Position numbers and translations under genes: made by a program. Source: Nicotiana tabacum (taxonomy: Eukaryota; Streptophyta; Magnoliopsida; Solanales; Solanaceae). Taken from it: a stretch of 64,000 nt of DNA. The stretch covers positions 100,672,826-100,736,825 of the forward strand of contig NC_134093.1 in NCBI RefSeq assembly GCF_000715075.1, read 5' to 3'. Positions 19,601-31,336 of this stretch are shown in pieces (positions within the stretch are counted from its first letter, which is position 1; every line of letters begins with the position of its first letter). The notes below the pieces were generated by a model. The model was not told where the DNA came from and searched no databases. It saw only the letters and a list, made by a program, of their open reading frames with translations.

Positions 19601-21221
19601 AAAGATTCAATCTTTGGAGGAATCAAATGGAAACAAACAGATTCACATGAAAGATCTTCTGAGCACACAAACTGTTGCATCCAAATTTCATGTAAGAAGC
19701 TTCAAATGTACTTTCCTTTTCTACTAACTCATAAGAAGAAAAGAGAAGAAAAATGTTGAAATTTACATCTCAAATGTGCTGATATGTTATCGATATCTAA
19801 CTTTTAGTATCTTATTTGGCCCTAGGAGAATTCTACTGAGGTGCCACCAAGTCCTGCATCTGTATGTAGCACTACCAATGAAGAAATTTGGAGGCAAACA
19901 GATTGTTTCAGCTCATCATCAACCTCAGATATACATCCGCCGGATGATAGTGAAATGCCTCATGTTTTCAAAGAGATAAGCTCTAATCTGAATGGTATAA
20001 GTAAAAACTTGTCTAAATTTGTACATCTGCTAGCTGCATTCATAGTTTATGATACATTTCAGGCATGATTACCATTTGACATGAGATGGACTTAACAGTT
20101 TATATATTTGTCCGACGCTGATGAGGTAAGGATTGTCCAAGATTGTATAAGTAGTCCAAGTTACCCATCTTGAGCCGATGGGGGACTCCACTCCCCTGCA
20201 CACCCAAGATTGGACATCTGGAGCGTGGACAATATAAAATAGGTGCCCAACATCGGGTAAATAATGAGATGGGCTAGACTCTAATACAGTGATAAATGAA
20301 CCTTGGGCCTAACTCAATATCAAAAGGTAGCTCATGAGTTGAGGATTTTCCAAGACTATATGAAGAGTCCAAGTTATCATCTTGAGCCAATGTAGGACTC
20401 AACACAATTGCCTTGAATCATTAACCTACACTTGATGATTTTCCAAGAATCGCATGCCTTTGTCGCCCTTTTAACTTAGTGGCTTTCTTGATTGCACAAG
20501 AATGGGCTACTAATTCAAATACTATTTCATGAATGTAGAATTGCATTCAAGTTTTAATGAAGTTAAATGATATTTTGTAACTTTTCATAACACAGAGCTA
20601 AGGAGGCAATTGAATCAGCTAGAAACTTATGACTTTGAGGAGACAATGATTGATGATCAGTCTGTCGAAGAGGAGATAATGGAGATTGACGATCCTGCTG
20701 AATCGTTCGTTAGAGATCTTCTTGTTGCTTCTGGTTTATACGATGGTTCATGCGATAAATATCTATCAAAATGGGATCCACTCGGAAAGCCTATCAGCAA
20801 ACAAGTTTTTGAAGAAGTCGAAGCGTCTTACAAGAAAAAGACAAATGATATTGAAGATGCATCTACTATTGATCAATTCCAGAAGTTCAATCACAAGTTG
20901 TTGTGTGATTTCTTGAATGAAGTACTTCGGGATGTACTTGGAGTACCTTCCACAGTTTCAAGTTCTATGAAAAGTACTATTGCTCTGACTGCACGACCTC
21001 TACCTCTACAGGGAAAGAAGTTATTAGAATGTGTATGGGAAATTGCCCGAGTTTATGTGGATATGTCATCTCAATCTTTCGAAACTATACTAGCCCGAGA
21101 CTTGCAATCCACACGTTGGGCTGGATTAGTTGATGAAGATGTTAATGCTCTGGGAAAAGATATTGAACACCAGATTATTGGTGATCTTATTCATGAAATG
21201 ATCAATGATATGAAGCCATAA
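16643..21221 (+). CDS. VARLMG-motif, DUF4378 protein (TRM/LONGIFOLIA-like)
   Basis: The exons are 16643-16721, 17636-17718, 18393-19691, 19829-19994 and 20596-21221. They total 2253 nt, or 750 residues, with GT-AG introns and consistent phase. The N-terminus is MVRLSDLIDLNEGG. A conserved motif NAPSVVARLMGIDML lies at about residues 94-108. A long, charged, Ser/Arg/Lys-rich and probably disordered middle follows. The last exon holds a DUF4378 domain (about 575-745) with ESFVRDLLVASGLYDG, KWDPLGKPISKQVFEEVE, FNHKLLCDFLNEVLRDVLG and an EIARVYVDM...ARDLQSTRWAGL core. Proteins with these motifs in plants include TON1-recruiting (TRM) proteins and LONGIFOLIA, which act at cortical microtubules; whether this member does is inference. 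A SINE sits just before exon 3, so the long open frame starting at 18228 is not all exon. Confidence 0.85.
16955..17115 (-). mobile_element. tRNA-derived SINE (minus strand) in intron 1 of the DUF4378 gene
   Basis: Reading the minus strand, ATTGGCTAAGTTGGTTGG resembles a Pol III A box and CTGGGATCGATTCC a B box, about 35 bases apart. GC-rich sequence follows (GAGCTCGTCGCGCGGAGC). The GC content is well above that of the surrounding intron. The family name is not certain. Confidence 0.55.
18189..18351 (+). mobile_element. tRNA-derived SINE directly upstream of exon 3 of the DUF4378 gene
   Basis: The element starts AAGGGGAGCCTTGGAGTAAC, with a B-box-like GGTCACGGGTTCGAGCCG. Its body includes CACTAATGCTTGCATTAGGG and CTTGTGCACGGGGCTGCGC. 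It is flanked by an exact 11-bp target-site duplication TTGAGCTTTTG (18178-18188 and 18352-18362). The head resembles Au-like SINEs found across angiosperms. Its 3' end is only about 40 bp before the exon 3 acceptor. A related copy is at about 26505-26665. Confidence 0.85.
20120..20420. repeat. Dispersed repeat in intron 4 of the DUF4378 gene
   Basis: Two related segments, GTCCAAGATTGTATAAG...CATCTTGAGCCGATG (from about 20137) and TTCCAAGACTATATGAAG...CATCTTGAGCCAATG (from about 20346), lie about 210 bp apart, each followed by GGGACTC or GGACTCA. A related stretch in the opposite orientation (GGTTGAGTTAGGCC, about 29130) occurs in the WOX intron. This is a common plant repeat type that I cannot assign to a class. 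Confidence 0.5.
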
Positions 21222-21618
21222 TTTTGTTCTGTCTTGCTCTTCTATATTTCTATTATTCGTAAGTTTGCGAGAGGGGGGAAAATAGGTGCTTCTCATGACT
21301 CGTGAAAAAGTTTCGGAAGCAGACAATATCATACCATACTAAGAGTGTTTGCTGATAGTCTAATTAGCCCAACATTTCCTCCAAAGAAAGATTGAGATTG
21401 AGAACCAAATATTAGGTGATACAATTCAGAAAGTCAAGTGTGTTATAGAGTCATAAAACTTGAGGTGGGGCTGTGGTCCATGCAGATCAGCCTATTGATG
21501 CAATGATAAAATGTTTTTGAATATAACTTTGCTATGTTGGTCTTGGACATGGGGCCACTAATTTTTGGCTAGCGCTGAAAAATATTATTATTATTACAAG
21601 ATCTTGATCAACCAAAGG

Positions 21619-22373
21619 AGCTAAATTTTTATTAGGAGTAAAATCGAATTTACCCCCTTAACCTTTAGGGGTTGAGAAACGATACCCCCTTAGATTTTGA
21701 ATGGTATCTTTCTGGTGAAACATTTTTTTTTTGAATAAAAATCTTTTCTTTTTGTTGAAAAAATAATTTTTAGAATAATCAAGTTCATTCATTATAGCCA
21801 AAAGCTCTACATATGACAACAATTAGGATCTATATAATTTTCGAAGTGCCCCTTTAGCCTTTCCTGTATAGTTTAGGTTATGATATGATGCAAAAACGCC
21901 TACATAATGAATTTTCAAATGTGACCTTCGTACTCATAGCAACAATTCTTTCATCTAATATATATGTCACATAATTGACTAATTCTTTATATTTTTTCCC
22001 TTCTAATTGAAATACTAAAGCATCCATGGTGGATGTGCGTTTAACATATTTCTTGAATTTTTTTATATAAATATTTTTTATTGCAGTAATTTTAACAATG
22101 ACCTCAATATAACCTCAATATAAAAGAAAAATATTTTAAATTCTGCAAGCAAGAAAGACGAAACTCATGTATTTGTTTGGATGAAAATTTTTATACTTTG
22201 TCATTGAAAGGATAAAGAGAGAAAAAAATTCTTTAGTCAAAAAAAGAAATTCTCACAGAAAAATAATTGCATAAGGGGGTTCCTTTCCCATTTAAAAGGT
22301 GAGTCATGTATCGTTTTTCAACCACTAAAGGTTAAGAGGGCAAAGTGAATTTTAGTTTTTTATTAGTGTAGCT
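21619..22373. mobile_element. Long-TIR foldback element (MULE-like MITE)
   Basis: The left arm (21619-21720) and the reverse complement of the right arm (22271-22373) align over about 100 bp. Shared stretches include CTTAACCTTTAG, GGTTGA and AAACGATAC. The interior of about 550 bp is AT-rich and has no coding potential. Long inverted arms with a non-coding centre are typical of Mutator-like MITEs. I could not define a 9-bp target-site duplication. Confidence 0.7.
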
Positions 22374-23844
22374 AACATAAAAGGCAAAGAAAGAAAGAAA
22401 AGAAACTGAACGGATTATAAATTTTGGATCCTATAAAAGCAAAGTATTGGAATGAAAAGCATGTGTATTTGATGAGCCTCCAATGGGTTGAATTGAATTA
22501 AGTGTTTGAAATAGTGGTGCTGTTGCATTAACAAGTGGTGCAGAGGAACCCATTTATGCAGAGGAAAAAAAAGGATCTTGCATAGTTTACATATTAGGGT
22601 GTGGTTTTGACTCTAATACCATATAAAAATAAAGAATTGGAATAAAAAATCTGTATATTTGATGAGCCTCCAATAGAATTTATATACGAAGAAACCAATT
22701 TTGCTAAGCTAACTTCTAGAAAGTAGAAAACAATAATCAGTATAAAATAACCCCTAAAATGTAGCAAAAGATAATCAGTATAAAAACAAACTAATTGAAG
22801 AAGATAAAAAATAACTAATACAAAACTACAACCTAAAATAACTTAGCAAAGACTCATCCAAATCTAACAGCTAGTGTTGTGATATAATAATAGAAGTACA
22901 CCTGTACATGTGCTATTACATCTTCTGTGAGCATAGCCTCAAAATCTCAAATTCTCAATGTCACATTTTATTTAACTTTTTTCTCGAATTCCCTTGATTT
23001 TTTTCCTTACCCCTTCTTCACTTTCTCGAGCCTTACTCTTTTTCCATATAGCTAACTGCTCAATAAATTCAAAATTATAATATGACGATTTGAATAGTGC
23101 ATGGACCCGATGAGGCAATAAGAATTACTTTTCCGTTGCAAATTATGTTACACATTTTCCTCTTTTATTTGTCCCGAAAAGAATGCCTAACTTTCTATAA
23201 TTAGAAAAAATTTAACTTTAAAATTCTTATCTTATTCTTAATGAGATAATTTTAGCTATACAAATATGTAAAACTTATTTTAGACCATAAATTTTAAAAG
23301 CTTTTTTCTCTAACTTTGCTATCTAATCAAACGATGCCACATAAATTGAGAGGAGACATTACTCTACTTTCTTGCATGAAAAGGTAATTATATGGCGGAG
23401 AATGGCAGTGAACGCAGTGGCCTAGCCAGAGATAAAACCAAAATTTAAAGTTTATGAGTTCAGAATTCTAGTCATTTTGTGTTGTTGGATTCTTAATTAA
23501 TAATTTGTACATATTCAATAAATTTTAAGATAAATACATTGTTTAAACAAAAGCTACTGAGTTCGGCCAAATCCGTAACTTGTACATTGGCCCCACCCCT
23601 GGGCCCAGCCACGTGATGCGGCGGTGCCGTGGAAGCGCACTTGATGTCAAAAGTCGGTGATGCACCGGACCTGCCTCAAGAAAATTTACAATGTAGAAAA
23701 TAATGTGATGTTGAGGCTATATACGGGCCCCCACTGTAAGTTAAGTCATACTATATCAATGAACAATTTTGAGAAATCACTATTGTTTAGTTAACTTTCT
23801 ATAACTGTTATATATATAATTATTTCTTATAGCTACTATTCAGT

Positions 23845-24130
23845 TGTTACGGTAGTGTATTCGCTGTATTCGCGTTGTTGTATTTATGAATACAACAATA
23901 AAAAGCACTTGAAAATCAGGGTAGTGCAGCTGTACGCACATGTATTCACACCATGTATTCATGAATATAACAACAAAAAGCGCCTAAAATCAGGGCAGTC
24001 CAGCTGTACGCGGATGTACTCACATGTATTCGCGTTGCTGTATTCATGAATACAACAGTAAAAATCGCCTAAAATCAGGGCAGTCCAGCTATATGCGCAT
24101 GTATTCACATGTATTCATGAATACAGTAAC
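23845..24130. repeat. Tandem repeat with palindromic TGTATTCATGAATACA
   Basis: About three units of roughly 85-95 bp, each with TGTATTC(A/G)..., ATGAATACAACA, AAAAGCGCCTAAAATCAGGGCAGT and CCAGCTGTACGC-like parts, lie head to tail. The palindrome TGTATTCATGAATACA is intact in the last two units and decayed in the first. The overlapping open frames here are by-products of the repeat. Confidence 0.75.
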
Positions 24131-25450
24131 GTCAATCACCTTAAAAATATGTATGTCCAGTTGTCTAAGAAAGAGGAAAAACATAAATAGCGTATTTCAT
24201 GCCTTAATGATAGTATATACCATAAATACTTATTTTGCGATAAAATATAAAAGGTAACTATAGAAAATAATATTTTAAAATAATTTTGATTTATAATAAA
24301 TATGGTGTATATCTTTTAGGTGGTAAAATTTCCTAGATCAATAGCACTAAAATTCTTACTTCACTATTTTGCATTTGGTAACTACATTTGTTAATATCAA
24401 GAATGTGGTGGGATGGTTCAAAGCAATTCATTCACCATTATAGAGTTTTTAAATTGATAATTAAAGAGTGTTTTATTCTATCATTAATCTACCTAGGGTG
24501 AATCAAATAAATATATTGAGTGATTCTTGGACCCCAACAAAAAGGAAAAAAGAAACCAAACAACATTCATCCATTGATTAACTAATTAACGAATACGCTG
24601 ACACATTCGTATTTAAGATTTTAATTTTGTGACTTCAAGTTTTAAAGTTTTTCGCACGGAATATATTGTATTTTTAAACTTATGAATTCAGACCTATTAT
24701 TTGTTACATATTAGTAAATTTTTATATATAAATCTATATTTCGTGTCGAAAATATTGAGTTCAGATGAATCTGACATCACTACTCAATATCCGTCCCATT
24801 AAAAGGGGAAGTGTATCCTATTAGATTTTTTTGTTCCCAAAACTTGAGCCCGAAACCTCCAATTAGGGATGGAGAGATTTTATCCATTCTACCAAAATTC
24901 TTGAAGGTTATTTTCTATTTTACAAAAATAAACAAAACTATAATAAGCGTGCACATTTAAAATTTTAGCATGTAATTATCAACTTAATTTTAAGAAGTTT
25001 AGAGTAAAAGATTTATATATTAGGAAATTATATAGAAATAATGCATTTCACGATTTTTTTATAATAAAAGTATATGCAGCAATTTTAAAATATTATTACC
25101 TCGGTACTATTTTATGGGATAGACTTTCTTTTGGATACTATACATATATTTAACTTGCGAGTTAGTCAAATATCTTTACATAAAATAAGATAGAAGGAGT
25201 ATAATTTTTTGACTTTTTGAAACTATTACCTCCCTTATTAAATTATATGTAACATTATTACTATTTAAAAAATTAAATAGGGGTTTTAATCATTTTTAAA
25301 AAGTTTTAAATATTAAAATTAATATTTGTTATGGCTTATAGTATTTTTATGCAACTTCAAAATATAAACTCTATTTAAAAAAAATAAAAGACAGTAAAAA
25401 TTTACATGACATGGGCAGCAAATATATTGAAAGATCCATGATTCCGAAGA

Positions 25451-25464
25451 CACTACAAGAAAAA
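25451..25464. mobile_element. CACTA-transposon-like terminus
   Basis: CACTACAAGAAAAA matches the canonical terminal inverted repeat of plant CACTA (En/Spm) elements and is followed by sub-terminal-like sequence (CTACGAATTTCGGGC). I found no opposing TTTTTCTTGTAGTG end nearby, so only one end, or a truncated copy, is present. Confidence 0.5.
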
Positions 25465-26161
25465 ATGAAATCAGCTACGAATTTCGGGCTGTCTTTAAAT
25501 CTCTAGTAACGATTATAATTTTTTTTGATAATTTGTAGTTAATCCGTCACTAATAGAATTAACGATTGAGTATTCTGTTTAGTTATAGAATTCATTTTTT
25601 TTTAGCAATGAGAAATTTGCGAAGTTCTCTCTATTCTGGAAAAAGGTCATATCATGCTTATGGATTAGATAAAACACTGTACTTTAAAAACAAAAAAAAC
25701 TGTACTTCGATCCCAAGATATCTCGATTTGGGCTTTTATGCTCCATTTAATATTGTCACAAATTTATTACTAGTACCAATTCGTTCTACTAGGGTTAGAG
25801 AATTTATTGTATTTTAATAATGTTTTAACATTTTAAAATATTGTAAGAATGTTAATAAAAAAATTTATTTGATTGGTGCGCATGCCCCACAAAACAAATA
25901 GTACGTCAAATTCTCGGCTTTACTGTCTGCCCTCTTCATTTTTCTCCAACTTTTGCGTTACTTTCTCGTTACCTTTTTTTTTGGTTTCCATTTTTGTCTC
26001 TTTCCTCCTATTTTCTTTGCTTGACTTTATTGATTAGTTTACTGACTCTGCATTTACTTCAAATCATACCCTTGAAATCAGAGAGAGAAATTCTCATATT
26101 CAGACAAATTTTCTCTGACTTTTTGACCAATTAATTAAGCAAAAGCAAGAAGTTATTGTAA

Positions 26162-29100
26162 ATGGAGTGGGAAAATCAGCAGCAGCAGCCACCGCAGAGG
26201 GCGGAGGATATGAACGGCGCCGCCGGAGGAGGAGGAGGGATGTTTGTAAAAGTAATGACTGATGAGCAAATGGAAGTGCTACGTAAGCAAATTGCAGTGT
26301 ACGCTGTCATTTGTGAACAGCTAGTTGATTTGCACAAATCCATGGCTTCCCAACATGATCTTGCTGGTCCCTTCTCTTCTCTCTCTCTCTAATTATTGTC
26401 TATATATATACTCATACTTTTTGCATATTGTTTAATCTGATTTTTATGAGTTCAAAAAAAAATTCACCTACATATAACGTTCACAATAATTCGAAGTAAG
26501 TTTTGGAACATCGGTAAATTTGTCTCCTCTATGACTTATAGGTTACGGGTTCAAACTTTGGACTTAAGATCACTAGTAAACTAGGCACTAATGCTTGCAT
26601 TAGGTAGGTCTACATCCCTTTTTCGAACCCTGTCTGAATTCGGGATATCTTGTGAACAGAAATGTTTTTTTTATTATTTGAAAAATAAGGCACCACAGAT
26701 AGTAATAGTGTAAAGGAACTCATAAACTATAGTTTAGTTTAACATATTATAGTAGGAATTATATACTATCTTTATATTTCATGTTACTAATTTCATCTTT
26801 ATGAACGTTGCTGTAATTATCTTTTACGTTACATGATAATATAAATATTTACTTTACTATTAATTAAGTTCAAAAGGTTTACCTAAATAAATAAGAAGAT
26901 CGTTGGAAACTTTTACTACTTTTTATAGCTGCGTGATATTTCTGGAATTACTTGGTTAAAGCTGTCTAAGTACATTTCAACTTAAAAATGCCCTAAATAA
27001 TTTTGCAGCTCTTTCCTTCTAGTATAGAATTTTACCCTTCCACTAGTAAGTTTTATTTTTAATTTACTGAATTATCATATGATTATTTGCCTTCGTTGTT
27101 GTATGTTGTGCACTTATGCCAACATTATTGAGAAATATATTTTTTAGCTACTCCGAAAAATAATAGCCAACAAAATATATATTTTTTTTAATATATGTGT
27201 ATTATATACATATAATGTACATATTTTATACACTTTTAGGTCAGCGAATGTAATTAGTTTCGGTCGGCCAATTTTGTATTTTGCCCAACATTATTTCTTT
27301 CAGTTCTTATTAAGTAAATATGAGTAGTACTAAGGGGTCATTTGATTGGGAAGCAAGTTATCTCATGATTAATTATCCCGGATTAGCTATCCCGGGATTG
27401 TTATCCCACTCTATAAGGATAAAAATAACACTACAATTCCGGGATAACTAATCCGTGGATTAATTATACCGCGATTTTATTCCAACCAAACGTAGATTAA
27501 ACCATCTCACATTTAATCCCGGGATTAATTATTCCTTATCCCTCATACCAAACGAGAAGAGTTTAATTTTCCTAGCACTATTTCCTATGGAAAGAAAGGT
27601 CAGGATATCACTCAAACAGGGGGAATATGACACATATGATTGAAGAGTTCAATTTTCTGATGACAATATGTACTAGAAGAGTTCAATTTTCCTAGTATCC
27701 CCATTTATTAGTGATCTAATTTGCTTAAAAAATGAAAGGGGAGTTGTCAATTTTAGTCTACAATTCAATTAACAATGTACCATGTCTGTTAATATTGTGA
27801 ATGTACCATATAAGAGTAGTTTGGCCAAGTAAGTTTGGATCCGCTACTTGAATCCTCACTGTTCGCGTTGCTCCATTTAACCTTTGTATTTTCTAATATA
27901 CAATATATCTCTATGAATGGACTGAACTAAAATTCATCTAACAATTAAACAAAATGCTTTTTACTGCTATCTCAGGAACAAGGCTGGGGAATCTATATTG
28001 TGATCCGCTGATAACATCAGCTGGCCACAGAATCAGTGGCAGACAACGTTGGACGCCAACGCCTGTGCAACTTCAGATTCTTGAACGTATTTTCGATCAA
28101 GGCAATGGAACACCAAGCAAACAAAAGATTAAAGATATAACCTTTGAATTATCTCAGCATGGACAAATTTCTGAAACAAATGTTTATAATTGGTTTCAAA
28201 ATAGACGTGCTCGATCGAAAAGGAAACAACAGGGCGGTGGTGCAACGAACAACGTTGAATCAGAGGTGGAGACAGAGGTCGAATCACCTAATGAAAAGAA
28301 AACAAAGCCAGAGGATTTGCAATCTTCTCATATGCCAACTTCAAGAACTGAAGAGGGTAGTTCAAATCCAACTGGAAGTTTTGACCAATTGTCCTTCTAT
28401 GCAATGTCTAATCCAAGTATGTTCTCTTTTCAGAAAAAAAAAAGATTATATCCTGTAGCATCATTTTGTTTTAGGAGAAGGGTAAAAGTACTCTCTATTA
28501 TATGAAATATCTTAATTCTACCATTCGTTATGCTTTTCATTCATATCCTTATAGTTAGCAAATCTTCTCGTATTTTCCTTGACTGTAATGGAGTTCTAGC
28601 GTGAATCCTAGCCGAAGTAATACGGATGGTAATTTTAAATTATTGCCAAAAGTAAAATAGTAAATATGGACCTCTTTTATCTAAGTATTTTGACACGTGA
28701 AATCTACCTAATTAATCCACGCTAGAGCTCCGTTAAAGTCAGTGGCAAATGTGAGATGATTTTCTGACAACAAGGATATGAATGACCCCAAATGTATAAC
28801 ATAGGATGACATTAAGATATTTCGCAAAGTCAAGGGATAAATTCAGACATTTCCCCTTCATCCAATAGTGAATATCTTTTTTTTATTGCTTACATATTCT
28901 TTTCGTTGGCAAAGTGAGCTTGAATTATGGTGACTTATATAGAAGTAGGATGGAATTATTTCATGAGAATTCCTAATTAAAATTGTTAATATGCAGGTCT
29001 TGAAATGTGTTAACTTCAGCGCGAATTTTCTTTCCTCAGTTCGCCAAATCTCCCCTAATGGTTGTTGAGCGTTGTTGTCTCCTTATTGTGGTCTTTGTTA

Positions 29101-29554
29101 ATACTCACCTCCTGAGCTAACTTTCGGGGTTGAGTTAGGCCCGGATCCAGTTTCTTAATATCGTATCAGAGCAATATCCAACCCCATTCTTGATTTACCC
29201 AATATTGAGCCCCCATGTTATGTTTTACATGCTTTAGATCACCAACCCTGAATCATGTGAAGGATGTTAAGCGTTACATGTTGGTTGAGGGAATGATCAC
29301 TTCACCTCACGAGCAAGTTTTTGTGGTTGAGTTAAGCCTAAATCCATCGTCTAACAATATTCAACAACAAACAAAAAATGGATCGACCTTGAATATCCAA
29401 TTTATGCATTGTCCCTTTTCTTTTTTTATAATTCTGAAGTAGATGTTATGAATATGGATATGCAGGAATGGACCAGGTAATAGAAAAGATGGAAGATCCA
29501 GGTAGCTACCATCCATATCTACATGCAGAGAATTACGACATGATCAGCCAATGA
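26162..29554 (+). CDS. WOX13: WUSCHEL-related homeobox protein, WOX13 clade
   Basis: The exons are 26162-26366, 27976-28416 and 29466-29554. They total 735 nt, or 244 residues, with GT-AG introns. The N-terminus is Gln/Gly-rich, followed by [24 protein letters not shown], which is characteristic of the ancient WOX13 clade. The YCDPL segment leads into the homeodomain (about residues 91-155): [18 protein letters not shown], a GNGTPSK loop, and helix 3 [17 protein letters not shown]. The tail is acidic ([10 protein letters not shown]) and ends YDMISQ. No WUS box or EAR motif is visible, as expected for this clade. The WOX13 type are nuclear transcription factors; Arabidopsis members act in organ initiation, fruit patterning and callus/regeneration. 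The third exon was chosen because it restores the MDQVI-KME C-terminal motif; the junction residue is Arg. Confidence 0.9.
26505..26665 (+). mobile_element. SINE related to the one at 18189, in WOX intron 1
   Basis: It shares TGACTTATAGGT(T)ACGGGTTC, CACTAATGCTTGCATTAGG and TCTACATC with the SINE at 18189-18351 and ends near GGATATCTTGTGAACAG. It is more diverged, with a weaker B box (GGGTTCAAACTTTGG). Boundaries are approximate. Confidence 0.6.
27332..27556. mobile_element. MITE-like foldback rich in CCCGGGAT motifs, WOX intron 1
   Basis: The outer ends read AAGGGGTCATTTGATTGG and CATACCAAACGAGAAG, which are partly complementary (the GTTTGGT/ACCAAAC type). Inside, ATCCCGG/CCGGGAT and TTAATTAT-type blocks recur on both strands and can pair extensively. 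This architecture matches Solanaceae hAT-like MITEs with GGGGTCGTTTGGT ends. Confidence 0.6.
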
Positions 29555-30279
29555 CCAATTTAGAAACTGTCATACGTTGTTTAAATACTTTGATTGAGAC
29601 AAGAAGCAAGACAAAATACTGACAGAGTTTCTGATCTTCATTTGGCAATTGATGCTTGCTTCTATAACAGCTTGTCTTTGTTTCTGGATATCTGTATCTA
29701 TGAACATGCTTATGGGAACTATAGTAAATTGTAAATACTAGTATTTCATATGCGTACTAATACTTCAACTTTGCAAGTTTGAGATTGATGGCTTCCTCTT
29801 GATCAATTTATACTATATTTCCCCTTGAAACAAGGTTGTTCCTGTTTTCTTCTTTTCTTTTTAGATACGAATGTACGTAATTGTATTGTAATGGTACTCG
29901 TTTTTATCTTTCATAATTGATAATGTTTTGGTTTGGGCAATAATGGTCAAACATAAGAACCTGGCGACCAAATGCTTCTTACCAATGAGCTTTCGGTCTA
30001 CAAATCAGATGAGACTGCGATTTTGGTTTCCCTTGTTGACAGGATTTTGTTAGCTTATGGACATGGGCCGAGCTAGAGGGGTAGAAGGGGTTTATCGCCA
30101 GAAAATTACACTATATACTATGTCAAAATTATTTTTTATGTGTATATAATAGATGTTGAATTCCTTCAACTTCTTCCTGCATTTACTTCTTTATAAATTC
30201 CCTTAGTCAAAATCTTGGCTCCGCTACTGCTTATGGAGTGTCATTCCAGGTACTTTTGTCAGTGGGCGATATCTGGAGG

Positions 30280-30810
30280 TGTGAAGGGTTGACTATGGCG
30301 GGTTTGAGAAGAGGTCGAGGCAGACCTAAGGAGTACAGGGGAAAAGTGATTAGGCAAGACATAGCGCGACTTCAGCTCACTGAGGACATGACCCTTGATA
30401 GGAGGGTGTGAAGATCGATGATTAGGGTAGACGGTTAGTAAGTAGCTATGAGTTTCCTCACTTCTTACCAGTAGTACTAGTAGCTCGCTTGTACTTTCCT
30501 ATTTCTGATATCTATATTACATCATGTTGTTTAGTTTGTTTCACTTATCATATTCTCTTATTGTTACTATTTTGGTACTACTTATTCTTTCCCCCCTCCC
30601 CTTATCTCCCCTCCTTTCTTTTTCTTCCTCTTTTCCCCCTCTACTTCTTTTTTTTCTTCTTCTTCTTCTCCTCATCTCTACCTTTTTGAACCGATGGTCT
30701 ATTGGAAACAACCTCTCTATCTTCACTAGGCAGGGGTAAAGTCTGCGTACACACTACCTTCTCCAGACCCCACATGTGAGAGTATACTGGGTATGTTGTT
30801 ATTATTGATG
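30280..30810 (+). mobile_element. 5'-truncated RTE-type LINE 3' end
   Basis: From 30295 a frame encodes MAGLRRGRGRPKEYRGKV, then IRQDIARLQLTEDMTLDRRV, and stops at a TGA where related copies have Trp (TGG). This is the well-conserved C-terminus of Solanaceae RTE-like LINE proteins. A pyrimidine-rich stretch follows (30580-30690). It is followed by GGAAACAACCTCTCTATC, GTCTGCGTACACACTACC and CTGGGTATGTTGTTATTATTG. That tail is the same sequence type as the 3' part of the TS SINE at 10413-10627. Confidence 0.7.
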
Positions 30811-31088
30811 TCTGGAGTCATGTAAATTGTAAACATAATGTGTTTGTTGAATCAGTTTGTGTGCTCAAAGCATGTCACAAAGCAGCTTACAATGTAAATG
30901 GTTTAAGATGTATATGAGACCTTTGCACTTTGGTCAAAAATCTTGATGTCTTTATGAACCAATGACTATTGATACTCTCATTTTTTAGACTTGCTTTTTC
31001 CTCCTTTCGCAAGTTTAAATTGTATGCAAATCTTCTTGACTGAGATATACCCACTGCTACTATCCGCTCTTATGTTGCATTTGCTCTT

Positions 31089-31176
31089 TTAGTTCTCTCT
31101 TTTAGATTAAAATAAGAAAGATAAAAATGGTATTAGTTCTCTCTTTTAGATTAAAATAAGAAAGATAAAAATGGTA
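31089..31176. repeat. 44-bp tandem duplication
   Basis: TTAGTTCTCTCTTTTAGATT... is repeated with no visible mismatch at 31089-31132 and 31133-31176, followed by TTATATAG. The lack of divergence suggests a recent origin. Confidence 0.95.
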
Positions 31177-31226
31177 TTATATAGATGTCTTCTTCTTCTT
31201 TACTGAGGGAGTAGGTACGTAACACC

Positions 31227-31336
31227 CTTACTTTTTAAATGGGTTACCTTAACTAATTCATTATATCCGCTATCGAATAGGCTTACTTTTTAAATGGGTT
31301 ACCTTAACTAATTCATTATATCCACTATCGAATAGG
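31227..31336. repeat. 55-bp tandem duplication
   Basis: CTTACTTTTTAAATGGGTTA... is present at 31227-31281 and again at 31282-31336. The copies differ by a single base (TCCGC against TCCAC). Confidence 0.95.

Larger units (their letters stand above)
21222..26161. other. Intergenic AT-rich DNA with transposon debris
   Basis: The region holds a long-armed foldback (21619-22373), a three-unit tandem repeat (23845-24130) and a CACTA-type terminus (25451). The segment 22434-22490 has a diverged copy at 22617-22673 (both include TTTGATGAGCCTCCAAT). I see no supported gene. The last 250 bp before 26162 are pyrimidine-rich and probably contain the WOX promoter and leader. Confidence 0.5.

Noticed and set aside
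25566..25817. 83-aa frame near the CACTA-type end
   Set aside because: No recognisable domain, strongly AT-rich, and likely transposon debris.
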